Shown: positions 51,687 through 59,742 of the stretch, in pieces
Layout of the letters: each line of letters starts with the position of its first letter
How positions within the stretch are numbered: the stretch's first letter is position 1
NCBI GenBank assembly: GCA_003241485.1
Contig: QFQD01000024.1
Location: 1 to 59,742 of the forward strand
Direction: 5' to 3'
Length of the DNA: 59,742 nucleotides
Origin: Ancylobacter novellus
GTDB taxonomy: Bacteria > Pseudomonadota > Alphaproteobacteria > Rhizobiales > Xanthobacteraceae
Notes under the pieces: model-generated
What the model saw: only the letters and a program-made list of their open reading frames with translations
Told to the model about the DNA's origin: nothing
The model's database searches: none
Translations under genes and position numbers: made by a program

Positions 51687-52667
51687 ATGAATGTCCTGCA
51701 ACGGATATTTTTGCGTATCGGGGTTCTACCTATCTTGATGCTGCTGGCGATCTGTATTTTCGGCAGCATTTCAGGACAGTTCCTATCACAGCGCAATCTT
51801 CTCAACGTAGCGCGTCAGGCTAGCTATCTGGCTATGGCCTCACTTGGGCAGTTTATGGTGCTTCTGGTTGCCGGGATCGACCTTTCAGTGGGTACAATTA
51901 CGGCGGCCTCGTCTGTAGCCAGCGCTTTGGCAATGATTGCTCTCGTCCCGGTCTTTCCGGAGGCGATCTGGCCTGCAATCCTCGGTGGTGTGCTCTTTGG
52001 GGTGCTGATCGCCATTGCGCTTGGCGCTGTCAACGGGATCGGAGTCTCTCTTCTGAACGTACAGCCCTTCATGATGACACTGGGGATGACCTCAGTCGGT
52101 TTCGGCCTTGCACTGTTCGCGACCAGCGGCATGCCAGTCATGGGGCTCCCTGGGGCGTTTGGCCAGGCATTGGGGTATGGGACGTTCTTTGGTCTACCGC
52201 TACCGATATGCGTGGCTTTGACCTCGGCCATGATTATCGCATTGATGTTGGGGAATACCGGCTATGGTCGTCACCTCTATGCGATTGGCGGTAATGCCCG
52301 CGCAGCACGGCTCTCGGGAATCTCGGTGCGGAGGTTGACCTTTTCGGCCTATGTCCTGGGCGCGTCGCTTTGTGGCGTAGCCGGGGTGATGCTGACCGCC
52401 CGCATGTCAAGTGGCGAAGCTAATATCGGAGCCACGTTGCCCCTCGAGACCATTGCCGCCTGCGTGATCGGTGGCGTCAGCCTGAATGGCGGCACCGGTC
52501 GGGTCTACGGCGTGATGATGGGTGCCCTCTTCATTACATTGGTCCAGAACGGAATGAACCTCGCTCGGGTGGATAGCTACCTACAGATGGTGGTCGTCGG
52601 CCTAATTCTGATTCTGGCAATCGTCGCCGACAATATCCGCTCTCTGATGCTGAATGCGCAGCGTTAA
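51687..52667 (+). CDS. ABC transporter permease (RbsC-like)
   Basis: This 326-residue membrane protein has 8-10 hydrophobic segments and the BPD_transp_2 pattern (VLLVAGIDLSVGTITAASSV, GAVNGIGVSLLNVQPFMMTLG, GGNARAARLSGISVRRL). It follows the ATPase gene by 25 nt. One permease gene is present, so it presumably forms a homodimer. Confidence 0.9.
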   Translation: MNVLQRIFLRIGVLPILMLLAICIFGSISGQFLSQRNLLNVARQASYLAMASLGQFMVLLVAGIDLSVGTITAASSVASALAMIALVPVFPEAIWPAILGGVLFGVLIAIALGAVNGIGVSLLNVQPFMMTLGMTSVGFGLALFATSGMPVMGLPGAFGQALGYGTFFGLPLPICVALTSAMIIALMLGNTGYGRHLYAIGGNARAARLSGISVRRLTFSAYVLGASLCGVAGVMLTARMSSGEANIGATLPLETIAACVIGGVSLNGGTGRVYGVMMGALFITLVQNGMNLARVDSYLQMVVVGLILILAIVADNIRSLMLNAQR

Positions 52668-52710
52668 CTGTGTGTTTTCTCAGAAGCTGTTTAATTATGG
52701 AGTAACTCAA

Positions 52711-53844
52711 ATGCATGTCGAAATAGCAGGCGGCGGAATTGGCGGGTTGACGGCCGCAACGGCGTTTGCGCGCAGGGGACACAGCGTCACCGTCCACGAG
52801 ATCAATAGTGAACTGCGTGAGATAGGTGCTGGGCTGTTTGTCTGGGAAAACGCGTTACGCGCATTGGAAGCGCTTGGCGCCTATGATGAAATCGCGAAGA
52901 GTGGCGAATGGAATCAAAGCTGGCAGATTCGCGATCATCGTAACCGCGTGCTGCAGTCGGACTGGCTAATGAAGGACAGCCGCTTGCTTACTGCGGAGCG
53001 TCGTAGGTTGCATATAGCTTTGGCCAATCAGGCTATCCGTGCTGGGGTTGAGATACGCACCGGCTCCGAGGTCGTATCGGCCACGCCAGAGGGCGAATTG
53101 GAACTGGCGGACGGCACGAAACGTAAAGCCGATCTAGTGCTGGGGGTTGAGGGAGTGACCTCGCGAATTCGCGACCTGCTGCCTGGGCGTAAACAGGTGA
53201 TCCGACTTCGCGATGGTGGCGCGCGTTATCTAATTCGCCGCCGCGAGGATGATCACGAGGTTCAGAACAGCTCCATCGAATGCTGGAACGCCGGCCGAAG
53301 AGTTGGCGTGATTCCGGTTAGCCGCGAGCACATTTACCTGTATCTGTGCTGTCCCGTTATCGATGCTGAAGGTGCTCGGGCACCCGCTAATATCGAAAGT
53401 TGGGTGCGCTCTTTCCCTCAGCTGGAATCCTATCTGCGACGGCTGGAAGATAACGGCAAATACGTCGAATTTCGTGACATTCGCTGTGAGCGATGGCATC
53501 ACGGACGGATGGCAATCCTCGGAGATGCCGCGCATGCCATGTCGCCGAACCTTGGCCAAGCGGCTTGTATCTCAATTCAGTCGGCCTATCTGCTGGCGCG
53601 TTGCGTTCATGAGGCGCACAGCATAGGCGAAGGGCTCAGAGCATGGGAAACTAAATTCCGCCCGGTGGCCGAAGCGACGCAACGATTGTCGCGATTTTAT
53701 GGCCGAGTCGGCACAAGGTGGCCAGTACTTCTGCAAGATGCCCGTTCACTTATGATTTCGGCAATGGGAAGTTCGGCGCGGCTTCAGCACCGGATCAATG
53801 TAGCGGTGCGTACAGATGTGACAGCTGCCGTTCCGATTCTTTAA
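52711..53844 (+). CDS. Class A FAD-dependent monooxygenase
   Basis: This 377-residue flavoprotein hydroxylase has the dinucleotide-binding motif IAGGGIGGLTAATAFARRG and the GD motif AILGDAAHAMSPNLGQAACISIQ. The DG motif region reads VLGVEGVTSRIRD, with VEG in place of the usual ADG. It is of the salicylate/6-hydroxynicotinate hydroxylase type; substrate unknown. ATG at 52711 with GGAG eight bases upstream is chosen over 52654, where the extra residues are not homologous. It likely belongs to the importer operon (43-nt gap). Confidence 0.85.
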   Translation: MHVEIAGGGIGGLTAATAFARRGHSVTVHEINSELREIGAGLFVWENALRALEALGAYDEIAKSGEWNQSWQIRDHRNRVLQSDWLMKDSRLLTAERRRLHIALANQAIRAGVEIRTGSEVVSATPEGELELADGTKRKADLVLGVEGVTSRIRDLLPGRKQVIRLRDGGARYLIRRREDDHEVQNSSIECWNAGRRVGVIPVSREHIYLYLCCPVIDAEGARAPANIESWVRSFPQLESYLRRLEDNGKYVEFRDIRCERWHHGRMAILGDAAHAMSPNLGQAACISIQSAYLLARCVHEAHSIGEGLRAWETKFRPVAEATQRLSRFYGRVGTRWPVLLQDARSLMISAMGSSARLQHRINVAVRTDVTAAVPIL

Positions 53845-53976
53845 GCCGCCGGTGAAGTCCCGGCTATGCCGTGTGTTGCGCGGGATTGGACAGTTTTCCT
53901 ACTGCATGGTTCCTTCTGCACGGCCTGTTCGCTTGAGCTCCACGCCGGATGTAGTAATCCGGCTGAGAGGAGTACG

Positions 53977-54963
53977 ATGCTTTATATTCTGCCTCTGGAT
54001 GCACAAGGAATGGACGGAGTCGACGAGATGGATCTGGAACTGATCCGTCTCTTGCAGATAAATGGCCGTTCCCCTTTTGCCCAACTCGCGCAGCAAACAG
54101 GCATGCCCGAGCGTCAAGTTGCCCGCAGAGTTACATATTTACTGCAGCATAGGATCATCCAAATTGCTCCAGTCTGCAACCCTTCGGTGCTCGGGCTGAG
54201 ATCGGGCGCGATGGTGGCGATCCGGCTCAATGGCCGCACCCGGGCCGAGGATTTCATAGTGGAGATCCTTGCCCAGGATTGTATCGATTATGTAGCGGTG
54301 ACTCTCGGTGACTATGATCTGTTGGTGGAGGTTCTTACCGGAGATGATATTACCCTCCGTCGGCTTGTGCAGGAATATATCCGCAGCCGCCCAGAGGTGC
54401 AGGCCGTCGAGGTTCATCCCTATATTGGCCTTTCCTACCAGCAGCCTGCATGGGTCGAGACTCAGGATAAGATTGGCGCGTCGATCGGAGTTTACCGAAT
54501 CGAAGACAAGGAACTGGATCCCATCGATCGACGGTTAGTCGCGCTTCTGGGCCGGGATGGGCGTGCGAGCTTCCAGGAGATTGCTGTGGAGCTTGGCGTA
54601 TCGGAAAGCTATGCACGCAAACGCTTTGCCGCTCTCAGCAGCCGGCAAGATTTCGGCGTCCATGCGCTGACTAATCCGCAGAGCCTTGGTTTTCACACTA
54701 CGTGCTGGGCGTTTCTTAAAATCGTCCAAGGCCAGTCCGTCGACACCCTGATCCGTGCCCTCGCACAGCTGGAGCGGGTAGCCTACATCGCATTTTGCAC
54801 CGGTACCGCCGACCTACTGGTTGAGGTGGTATGCCGCAATAAGGATGAATTGCGGGAGTGGTTCAGCGAAAGGCTGGCCAAGGTCGAAGGAGTGCATCAG
54901 ATGCGTAGTCTTCTTTGTACCGACATCTACTATCGCGGCGTAAATTACGGGCCACTGAACTGA
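53977..54963 (+). CDS. Tandem (double) Lrp/AsnC-family regulator
   Basis: This 328-residue protein has the same double-Lrp layout as the regulator at 41.6-42.5 kb: HTH 1 (DLELIRLLQINGRSPFAQLA, PERQVARRV), RAM 1 (DYVAVTLGDYDLLVEVLT), HTH 2 (DPIDRRLVALLGRDGRASF, VSESYARKRF) and RAM 2 (AYIAFCTGTADLLVEVVC). Start ATG 53977 has AGAGGAG at ideal spacing. The two proteins are clearly paralogues by layout but differ in sequence. It is probably co-oriented with, and a regulator of, the flanking operon. Confidence 0.85.
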   Translation: MLYILPLDAQGMDGVDEMDLELIRLLQINGRSPFAQLAQQTGMPERQVARRVTYLLQHRIIQIAPVCNPSVLGLRSGAMVAIRLNGRTRAEDFIVEILAQDCIDYVAVTLGDYDLLVEVLTGDDITLRRLVQEYIRSRPEVQAVEVHPYIGLSYQQPAWVETQDKIGASIGVYRIEDKELDPIDRRLVALLGRDGRASFQEIAVELGVSESYARKRFAALSSRQDFGVHALTNPQSLGFHTTCWAFLKIVQGQSVDTLIRALAQLERVAYIAFCTGTADLLVEVVCRNKDELREWFSERLAKVEGVHQMRSLLCTDIYYRGVNYGPLN

Positions 54964-55063
54964 GCGCCCACCCCGTCTAATATCATCCTGTGGCCGCGCA
55001 GTTCCCCACTCACACGATGCCCAACATCGATGCCCCAATTGCCCGCCCGAAGGATAAGTTGTC

Positions 55064-56722
55064 ATGGCAGAAGATGCTGAAACCGTAGTCCTCGCTGGCC
55101 GTGTCATCACCATGGAGCGTGACGCGGCCACTGACTGGGAAGGCGTCCTCCTGCGCGGCGAGCGGATCGTGCGGCTTGTCCGCCGCAGCGAACGCGCCGG
55201 CTTGGACGACGGCACCCGCGAGATCATTGACCTCGGCGACCGGGTTCTCATGCCCGGCTTTGTCGATGTCCACGCCCATGCCGAGGTCGTTTGCCGCACC
55301 GCCTACCGCACCGTCGACTGCCGGGCGCCGGAATGCGACACGATCCCCGCGGTGCTGGACGTGCTCTCCGCCGCCGAGCCAGGCGGGCCGTCGGACTGGA
55401 TCGTCGGGCAGGCCAATCTCTTCTTCGATCGCAAGCTGCGGGAAGGCCGGCTTCCCAGCCGCGCGGAGCTCGACACGGTGAGCCGCGAGCGGCCTATCGC
55501 GCTGCGCGCCGGCGGGCACATCACCGTCTTGAACACACGGGCGCTGGAGGTCGCCGGCATCGACCGCGCCTTCGTCCCGCCCACCCATAGCATCACCGGG
55601 CCGGTGACGGTGGAGCGAGACGCCAACGACGATCCCACCGGCATCGTCAAGGAGATGGACGCTCTGCTGCCACTACCCTCGCCCTCCGCGACGGAGCTCG
55701 CAGAGGCGATAGAGAACGGGCTGGGGCGCTATTTCACGCGCTACGGCGTCACGACCATCGGCGAGATCTCTGAGACAGTCGGCGGTCTTCAGGCGATGAA
55801 CGAGCTGGCGCTGGCAGGCCGGCTGCCAGCCTCCATGCGCATCTATCTCTGGGTCCCCGGCACGATGTCGCTGGAGCAGGTGCCGCACTGGCGCGACCAC
55901 CTCTCCTTCACCGCCCCGGAAAGCGCGATTCGCATCCAAGGCGTGAAGATGTTCTCCGATGGTGGCTTCTCCGCCCGCAGCGCCGCGGTGAACTGCTGCT
56001 ACAAGGATGCTGGCGACTTCCGCGGCAACATCGCCTTTCCGAAATATTTCCTGCGCCGCGCCCTGCGCATCTGCCAGGACAGCGGTCTCCAGCTCGCCGT
56101 CCACGCTAATGGCGACCGTGCGCAGGACTGGCTGTCGCGCACTGTCGCGGAGCTTGGCGGCGCCGGCGGCGGACGCCAGCGCGTGCGCATCGAGCACGCC
56201 GGCAATCTGATGCCAAACCCGCAGACGGCGGATCTGTGGGCGACGGCTGGCATCGTGCCGGTGCCGCAGCCGGTCTTCCTCTATACCTTCGGCGAATATT
56301 TCCCCGACTATCTCGGCGAGTACGGTCTCAAGGGCCGCTTCCCCTTCCGCACGCTGCTGGAGGCCGGCTGGCGGCTGTCCGGCTCTTCCGACGTGTGGAT
56401 CGGTTCCGAGCGTGAGGCCACGAACCCGTTTTTCAGCATTTGGTGCTGCCTCAAGCGACAAACCTATTCGGGCGGCTTCATCGACGTCGACGAGGCGATC
56501 ACGCTGGAGCAGGCGCTGCGCATGCACACCATCGATGCCGCCTCGGTGATGGGCGAGGAAGACCAGAAGGGCAGCCTGGCGCCGGGCAAGATGGCCGACA
56601 TCATCGCGCTCGACCGCGATCCGTTCGAGGTCGAGGTCGACTCGCTGCGACATATCAACGTGGACTTCGTGATGGTGCGCGGAGCGGTCGCCCATTTCGT
56701 TCAGGAGAGTGATCGCTCCTAA
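55064..56722 (+). CDS. Amidohydrolase, YtcJ-like (Amidohydro_3)
   Basis: This 552-residue metal-dependent hydrolase has an N-terminal beta-sandwich half, the metal motif VLMPGFVDVHAHAEVV, HANGDRAQDW and IEHAG for later metal ligands, and GSLAPGKMADIIALDRDPF at the C-terminal beta domain. Length fits the family. Substrates of YtcJ-like proteins are mostly unknown; cyclic amides or N-acyl compounds are common. Its GC content is higher than that of the preceding genes of the block, so it may have a separate origin. No signal peptide is seen, so it is cytoplasmic. Confidence 0.85.
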   Translation: MAEDAETVVLAGRVITMERDAATDWEGVLLRGERIVRLVRRSERAGLDDGTREIIDLGDRVLMPGFVDVHAHAEVVCRTAYRTVDCRAPECDTIPAVLDVLSAAEPGGPSDWIVGQANLFFDRKLREGRLPSRAELDTVSRERPIALRAGGHITVLNTRALEVAGIDRAFVPPTHSITGPVTVERDANDDPTGIVKEMDALLPLPSPSATELAEAIENGLGRYFTRYGVTTIGEISETVGGLQAMNELALAGRLPASMRIYLWVPGTMSLEQVPHWRDHLSFTAPESAIRIQGVKMFSDGGFSARSAAVNCCYKDAGDFRGNIAFPKYFLRRALRICQDSGLQLAVHANGDRAQDWLSRTVAELGGAGGGRQRVRIEHAGNLMPNPQTADLWATAGIVPVPQPVFLYTFGEYFPDYLGEYGLKGRFPFRTLLEAGWRLSGSSDVWIGSEREATNPFFSIWCCLKRQTYSGGFIDVDEAITLEQALRMHTIDAASVMGEEDQKGSLAPGKMADIIALDRDPFEVEVDSLRHINVDFVMVRGAVAHFVQESDRS

Positions 56723-57107
56723 GGTCCAATAGACCGAATACGCTAAGGACTCGTCGGAAACATTGAAAAATACCAATCCGTGTCACATTGATAATGATCA
56801 GTACGAAGTGCAAATGTCTGATCGAAACCTTCCCGGATAAACAGAATCAGGTTCGATCTCGTCTGCCTCAAGCTCGGAAAGGACCACCGGTTGCCGGAGC
56901 GATGTCAGTTCCCGCTCCTGGCGCGGCCGGGCCGCGAGCTCATGGCAACTCCACTCGCTAACCAAACAGCAGTTCCGCCGTTCGCCTGTCATTGCACGCC
57001 AGACTGCGATGCGGATGGAATCCTGTTGAACCGGCCCAATATCGGGCTCTTTTAATCATCCCCGACCGGGATGAGATCGTTAGGACCCCGGCATCGTCGG
57101 GGTTGGG
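56723..57107. other. Right junction spacer between cargo and trbB
   Basis: The 385 bp hold no supported gene. Several short minus-strand frames have no recognised similarity. A small hairpin, CCCCG / CGGGG at 57086-57102, lies just before the trbB start. No direct repeat of the left junction was found beyond a short GTTG..ATGGC resemblance. Confidence 0.5.
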
Positions 57108-58079
57108 ATGGCGGCAGCACATCATCATCAGGGTTTTGCCCGCGGCGCGCGGATGCTGCGCACGGCGCTGGGGCCGGCGATCGCCCGGCATCTCGAAGAC
57201 CCGGCCGTCGTCGAGGTGATGTTGAACCCGGACGGGCGGCTGTGGATCGACCGGCTCTCGGAGGGACTATCCGACACGGGTGAGCGGCTCTCGCCCGCTG
57301 ACGGCGAACGCATCGTTCGCCTCGTCGCGCACCATGTCGGCGCCGAGGTACACGCTGGCGCCCCGCGCATTTCGGCCGAGATGCCCGAGACGGGAGAACG
57401 TTTCGAGGGCCTGCTGCCACCGGTCGTGGCGGCACCGACATTTGCCATCCGCAAGCCCGCCGTCGCCGTGTTCACGCTCGCCGATTACGTAGCGACCGGG
57501 ATCATGTCGGCTGACCAGGCCGAAGCCTTGCGCTTGGCCGTGGCGTCCCGCGCCAACATCCTGGTGGCCGGCGGCACCTCGACGGGCAAGACCACGCTGA
57601 CCAACGCGCTGCTCGCAGAGGTCGCGAAGACAAAAGATCGCGTCGTCCTCATTGAGGATACGCGCGAGCTGCAATGCGCGGCGCCGAACCTCGTCGCCCT
57701 GCGCACCAAGGACGGCGTCGCCTCGCTGTCCGAGCTTGTTCGTTCCGCCCTGCGCCTGCGGCCCGACCGCATCCCCATCGGCGAGGTGCGCGGCGCGGAG
57801 GCGCTGGACCTCCTGAAGGCCTGGGGCACCGGCCATCCCGGCGGGATCGGCACCATCCATGCTGGCAGCGCCGTCGGCGCGCTGCGCCGGATGGAGCAGC
57901 TCATCCAGGAAGCCGTCGTCACCGTCCCGCGTGCGCTAATCGCCGAGACCATTGATCTCGTGGCCGTCCTCACGGGCCGCGGCTCGGCGCGTCGGCTCAC
58001 CGAACTCACCTCTGTCGATGGCCTCGGCCCCGATGGTGACTACCGCATCACCCCTGTCCTCACCGGAGATCCCTCATGA
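57108..58079 (+). CDS. trbB: Type IV secretion/conjugal transfer ATPase TrbB (VirB11 family)
   Basis: This 323-residue hexameric ATPase energises the mating-pair apparatus at the inner membrane. Walker A is GGTSTGKTTLTNAL, the Asp box is VVLIEDTRELQC, Walker B is RIPIGEVRGAEALDLL and the His box is GGIGTIHAGS. From about residue 12 (RGARMLRTALGPAIARHLEDPAV) it matches the family closely. The first residues (AAAHHHQGF) are at the cargo junction and could have been altered. Its stop overlaps trbC. Confidence 0.94.
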   Translation: MAAAHHHQGFARGARMLRTALGPAIARHLEDPAVVEVMLNPDGRLWIDRLSEGLSDTGERLSPADGERIVRLVAHHVGAEVHAGAPRISAEMPETGERFEGLLPPVVAAPTFAIRKPAVAVFTLADYVATGIMSADQAEALRLAVASRANILVAGGTSTGKTTLTNALLAEVAKTKDRVVLIEDTRELQCAAPNLVALRTKDGVASLSELVRSALRLRPDRIPIGEVRGAEALDLLKAWGTGHPGGIGTIHAGSAVGALRRMEQLIQEAVVTVPRALIAETIDLVAVLTGRGSARRLTELTSVDGLGPDGDYRITPVLTGDPS

Positions 58080-58408
58080 TCCGATCGCTCCATCGCGCCG
58101 GCAGCGCAGCCCGGCTGACCGCGTCTGTCACCTGCATTAGCCTGATGGCCACGGCCAGCGCTCATGCCTCTGGTTCCTCCATGCCATGGGAGGCGCCGCT
58201 GCAATCCATCCTCCAGTCTATCGAGGGGCCGGTCGCCAAAATCATCGCCGTCATCGTGATCATCTCGACCGGCCTCGCGCTGGCCTTCGGCGACACGTCG
58301 GGTGGCTTCCGACGTCTGATCCAGATCGTGTTCGGCCTGTCGATCGCCTTTGCCGCCTCGAGCTTCTTCCTGTCGTTCTTTTCCTTCGGCGGCGGAGCGC
58401 TCGTCTGA
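58076..58408 (+). CDS. trbC: Conjugal transfer pilin TrbC (VirB2 family)
   Basis: This 110-residue protein has a signal peptide (cleavage after about SAHA, residue 31) and two hydrophobic helices (about 58-72 and 82-104), the layout of the conjugative pilus subunit. The region WEAPLQSILQSIEGPVAK is typical. It overlaps trbB by 4 nt and trbD by 1 nt. Confidence 0.9.
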   Translation: MIRSLHRAGSAARLTASVTCISLMATASAHASGSSMPWEAPLQSILQSIEGPVAKIIAVIVIISTGLALAFGDTSGGFRRLIQIVFGLSIAFAASSFFLSFFSFGGGALV

Positions 58409-58677
58409 TGGCCGAGACGGTTGAGGTTCCCGGCTTCAGCGTTTCGGTCCACCGGGCGCTCACCGAGCCGATCCTGCTCGGCGGCGCGCCGCGCGCCATC
58501 GCCATCGTCAATGGGACCCTCGCCGGGGCCGTGGGTCTCGGCCTGCGCCTGTGGCTGGTCGGCCTCGCCATCGGGGTGATCGGCCATGTCGCGGCGGTGT
58601 GGGCGGCGAAGCGCGATCCTCTTTTTGTCGAGGTGGTGCGTCGGCATCTGCGCATCCCGGCGCACCTCTCGGTCTGA
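58408..58677 (+). CDS. trbD: Conjugal transfer protein TrbD (VirB3 family)
   Basis: This 89-residue inner-membrane protein has the VirB3 pattern GFSVSVHRALTEPILLGGAPR, two hydrophobic segments (about 30-68) and the end DPLFVEVVRRHLRIPAHL. ATG overlaps the trbC stop (TGATG). Confidence 0.9.
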   Translation: MAETVEVPGFSVSVHRALTEPILLGGAPRAIAIVNGTLAGAVGLGLRLWLVGLAIGVIGHVAAVWAAKRDPLFVEVVRRHLRIPAHLSV

Positions 58678-58690
58678 GCGAGACGCGCCG

Positions 58691-59742
58691 ATGATGAGCC
58701 TCGCCGAGTATCGCCGCCATAACCGGCGCCTTGCCGATTTCCTTCCCTGGGCAGCGCTCGTCGCGCCGGGCGTCGTGCTGAACAAGGATGGTTCGTTCCA
58801 GCGGACAGTGCGTTTTCGTGGGCCGGACCTCGACAGCGCCGTGCCCGCCGAGCTCGTCGCGGTCGCCGGGCGGCTGAACAACGCCTTCCGCCGTCTCGGC
58901 TCGGGATGGGCGATCTTTGTGGAGGCGCAGCGCCATGCGGCCGCGACCTACCCGGCGAGCGCCTTCCCGGATGCCGCTTCCGCTTTGGTTGATGCCGAGC
59001 GGAGGGCCGATTTCGAAGAGGCCGGCAGCCATTTCGAGTCGAGTTATTTCCTGACCTTCACTTATCTGCCGCCAGCCGAGGACGCGGCGCGCACCGAGGG
59101 CTGGCTTTATGAAGGGCGGGACAAATCGGGCCTTGATCCCCATGAGACGTTGCGTGGCTTCACCGACCGAACCGATCGGCTCCTCAACCTCATCGACGCC
59201 TTCATGCCGGAATGCCGCTGGCTCGATGACGGCGAAACGCTGACCTACCTGCACAGCTGCCTCTCGACGCACCGGCACCGTGTCCGTGTACCGGAAACGC
59301 CGATCTATCTCGATGCCCTGCTCGCCGACCAGCCGCTTACCGGTGGGCTGGAGCCGCGCCTTGGCGACCAGCATCTGCGGGTGCTGACCATCACAGGCTT
59401 TCCCACGGTGACGACGCCCGGCCTGCTCGATGAGCTGAACCGGCTGGCCTTTCCCTATCGCTGGTCGACCCGGGCGATCCTGCTCGACAAGACGGACGCC
59501 GTCCGGCTGCTCACCAGGATCCGCCGCCAGTGGTTCGCCAAGCGCAAATCCATCGCCGCGATCCTGAAGGAGGTGATGACCAACGAGGCCTCCGTCCTCG
59601 TGGACTCGGATGCCGCAAACAAGGCTGAAGATGCCGACCTCGCGCTGCAGGAGCTCGGCGCGGACCATGCCGGCATCGCCTATGTCACCGCGACGGTGAC
59701 GGTGTGGGACGCCGATCCCCGCATCGCCGACGAGAAACTGCG
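58691..59742 (+). CDS. trbE: Conjugal transfer ATPase TrbE (VirB4 family), N-terminal part
   Basis: The first 350 residues of the VirB4-type ATPase are in the window; the gene runs off the right edge, so the Walker motifs are not visible. The CagE/TrbE N-terminal domain is readable: MSLAEYRRHNRRLADFLPWAALVAPG style start, FESSYFLTFTYLPP, and TYLHSCLSTHRHRVRVP. Two ATGs lie in tandem at 58691 and 58694, 14 nt after trbD. Confidence 0.92.
   Translation, partial: MMSLAEYRRHNRRLADFLPWAALVAPGVVLNKDGSFQRTVRFRGPDLDSAVPAELVAVAGRLNNAFRRLGSGWAIFVEAQRHAAATYPASAFPDAASALVDAERRADFEEAGSHFESSYFLTFTYLPPAEDAARTEGWLYEGRDKSGLDPHETLRGFTDRTDRLLNLIDAFMPECRWLDDGETLTYLHSCLSTHRHRVRVPETPIYLDALLADQPLTGGLEPRLGDQHLRVLTITGFPTVTTPGLLDELNRLAFPYRWSTRAILLDKTDAVRLLTRIRRQWFAKRKSIAAILKEVMTNEASVLVDSDAANKAEDADLALQELGADHAGIAYVTATVTVWDADPRIADEKL

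Noticed and set aside
57086..57102. Small CCCCG/CGGGG hairpin before trbB as a riboregulator
   Set aside because: Only a 5-bp stem in GC-rich DNA; too weak to claim a regulatory role.
1..59742. CRISPR array, tRNA/rRNA gene, att site or replication origin
   Set aside because: No regularly spaced repeats, no tRNA-like cloverleaf or rRNA sequence, and no iteron cluster was noticed. Attachment sites of the host element are likely outside the window.

Overview
The window is high-GC DNA of alphaproteobacterial character, probably a Hyphomicrobiales (rhizobial-type) soil or plant-associated bacterium. It looks like part of an integrative conjugative element or conjugative plasmid. The left edge holds the end of a TraG/VirD4 coupling protein and a CopG-type gene. 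The right edge holds trbB-trbC-trbD-trbE. In related transfer modules these genes are contiguous, so the roughly 56 kb between about 1.15 and 57.1 kb reads as catabolic cargo placed between copG and trbB. The taxonomic guess is inference from gene content; no rRNA or tRNA gene was seen.

Cargo block 1 (2.0-15.4 kb) is an acid-sugar or hydroxy-acid utilisation region. It has a TRAP transporter (dctPQM), a small monooxygenase-fold protein, an HpcH/HpaI aldolase, an FMN-dependent 2-hydroxy-acid oxidase, a GntR/FCD regulator, a lactonase-like amidohydrolase, a sugar-type ABC importer, and an otnK-otnC pair (3-oxo-tetronate kinase and 3-oxo-tetronate-4-phosphate decarboxylase). Five copies of a TTGGTATGAWAGG-like motif in its intergenic regions suggest one GntR regulon.

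From 15.6 to 20.6 kb lies an insertion-sequence nest: an IS3-family element with 4-bp target duplications contains an IS110/IS1111-type element and an IS1595-family element that carries a passenger gene. A degenerate IS5-family element follows and abuts a second GntR gene.

Cargo block 2 (20.6-40.5 kb) is an N-heterocycle degradation island. A branched-chain-type ABC importer (livFGMHK) diverges from an operon of nicF, two phenylphosphate-synthase-like dikinase subunits, a four-part molybdenum hydroxylase (FAD, SRPBCC, 2Fe-2S and Mo subunits) and an HD-domain phosphohydrolase. Convergent to it is tetR-nicE-nicD-nicX. Key residues of NicX, NicE and NicF are conserved, so the route 2,5-dihydroxypyridine to N-formylmaleamate, maleamate, maleate and fumarate is complete. 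The organisation matches the 3-hydroxypyridine (hpd) clusters described from Ensifer. The role of the dikinase is the most interesting open question. An xdhC maturation gene lies further right.

Cargo block 3 (41.6-47.9 kb) has a double-Lrp regulator, a 51-residue membrane microprotein translationally coupled to an NCS1 permease, a luciferase-like flavin monooxygenase, a flavin reductase, an EthD-like protein and an aldehyde dehydrogenase. I cannot assign its substrate. Cargo block 4 (49.1-56.7 kb) has visibly lower G+C. It holds a TorT-like binding protein with an ABC importer, a class A FAD monooxygenase, a second double-Lrp regulator and an amidohydrolase. IS110, IS5, IS3 and IS630 remnants lie between the blocks, which suggests stepwise assembly.
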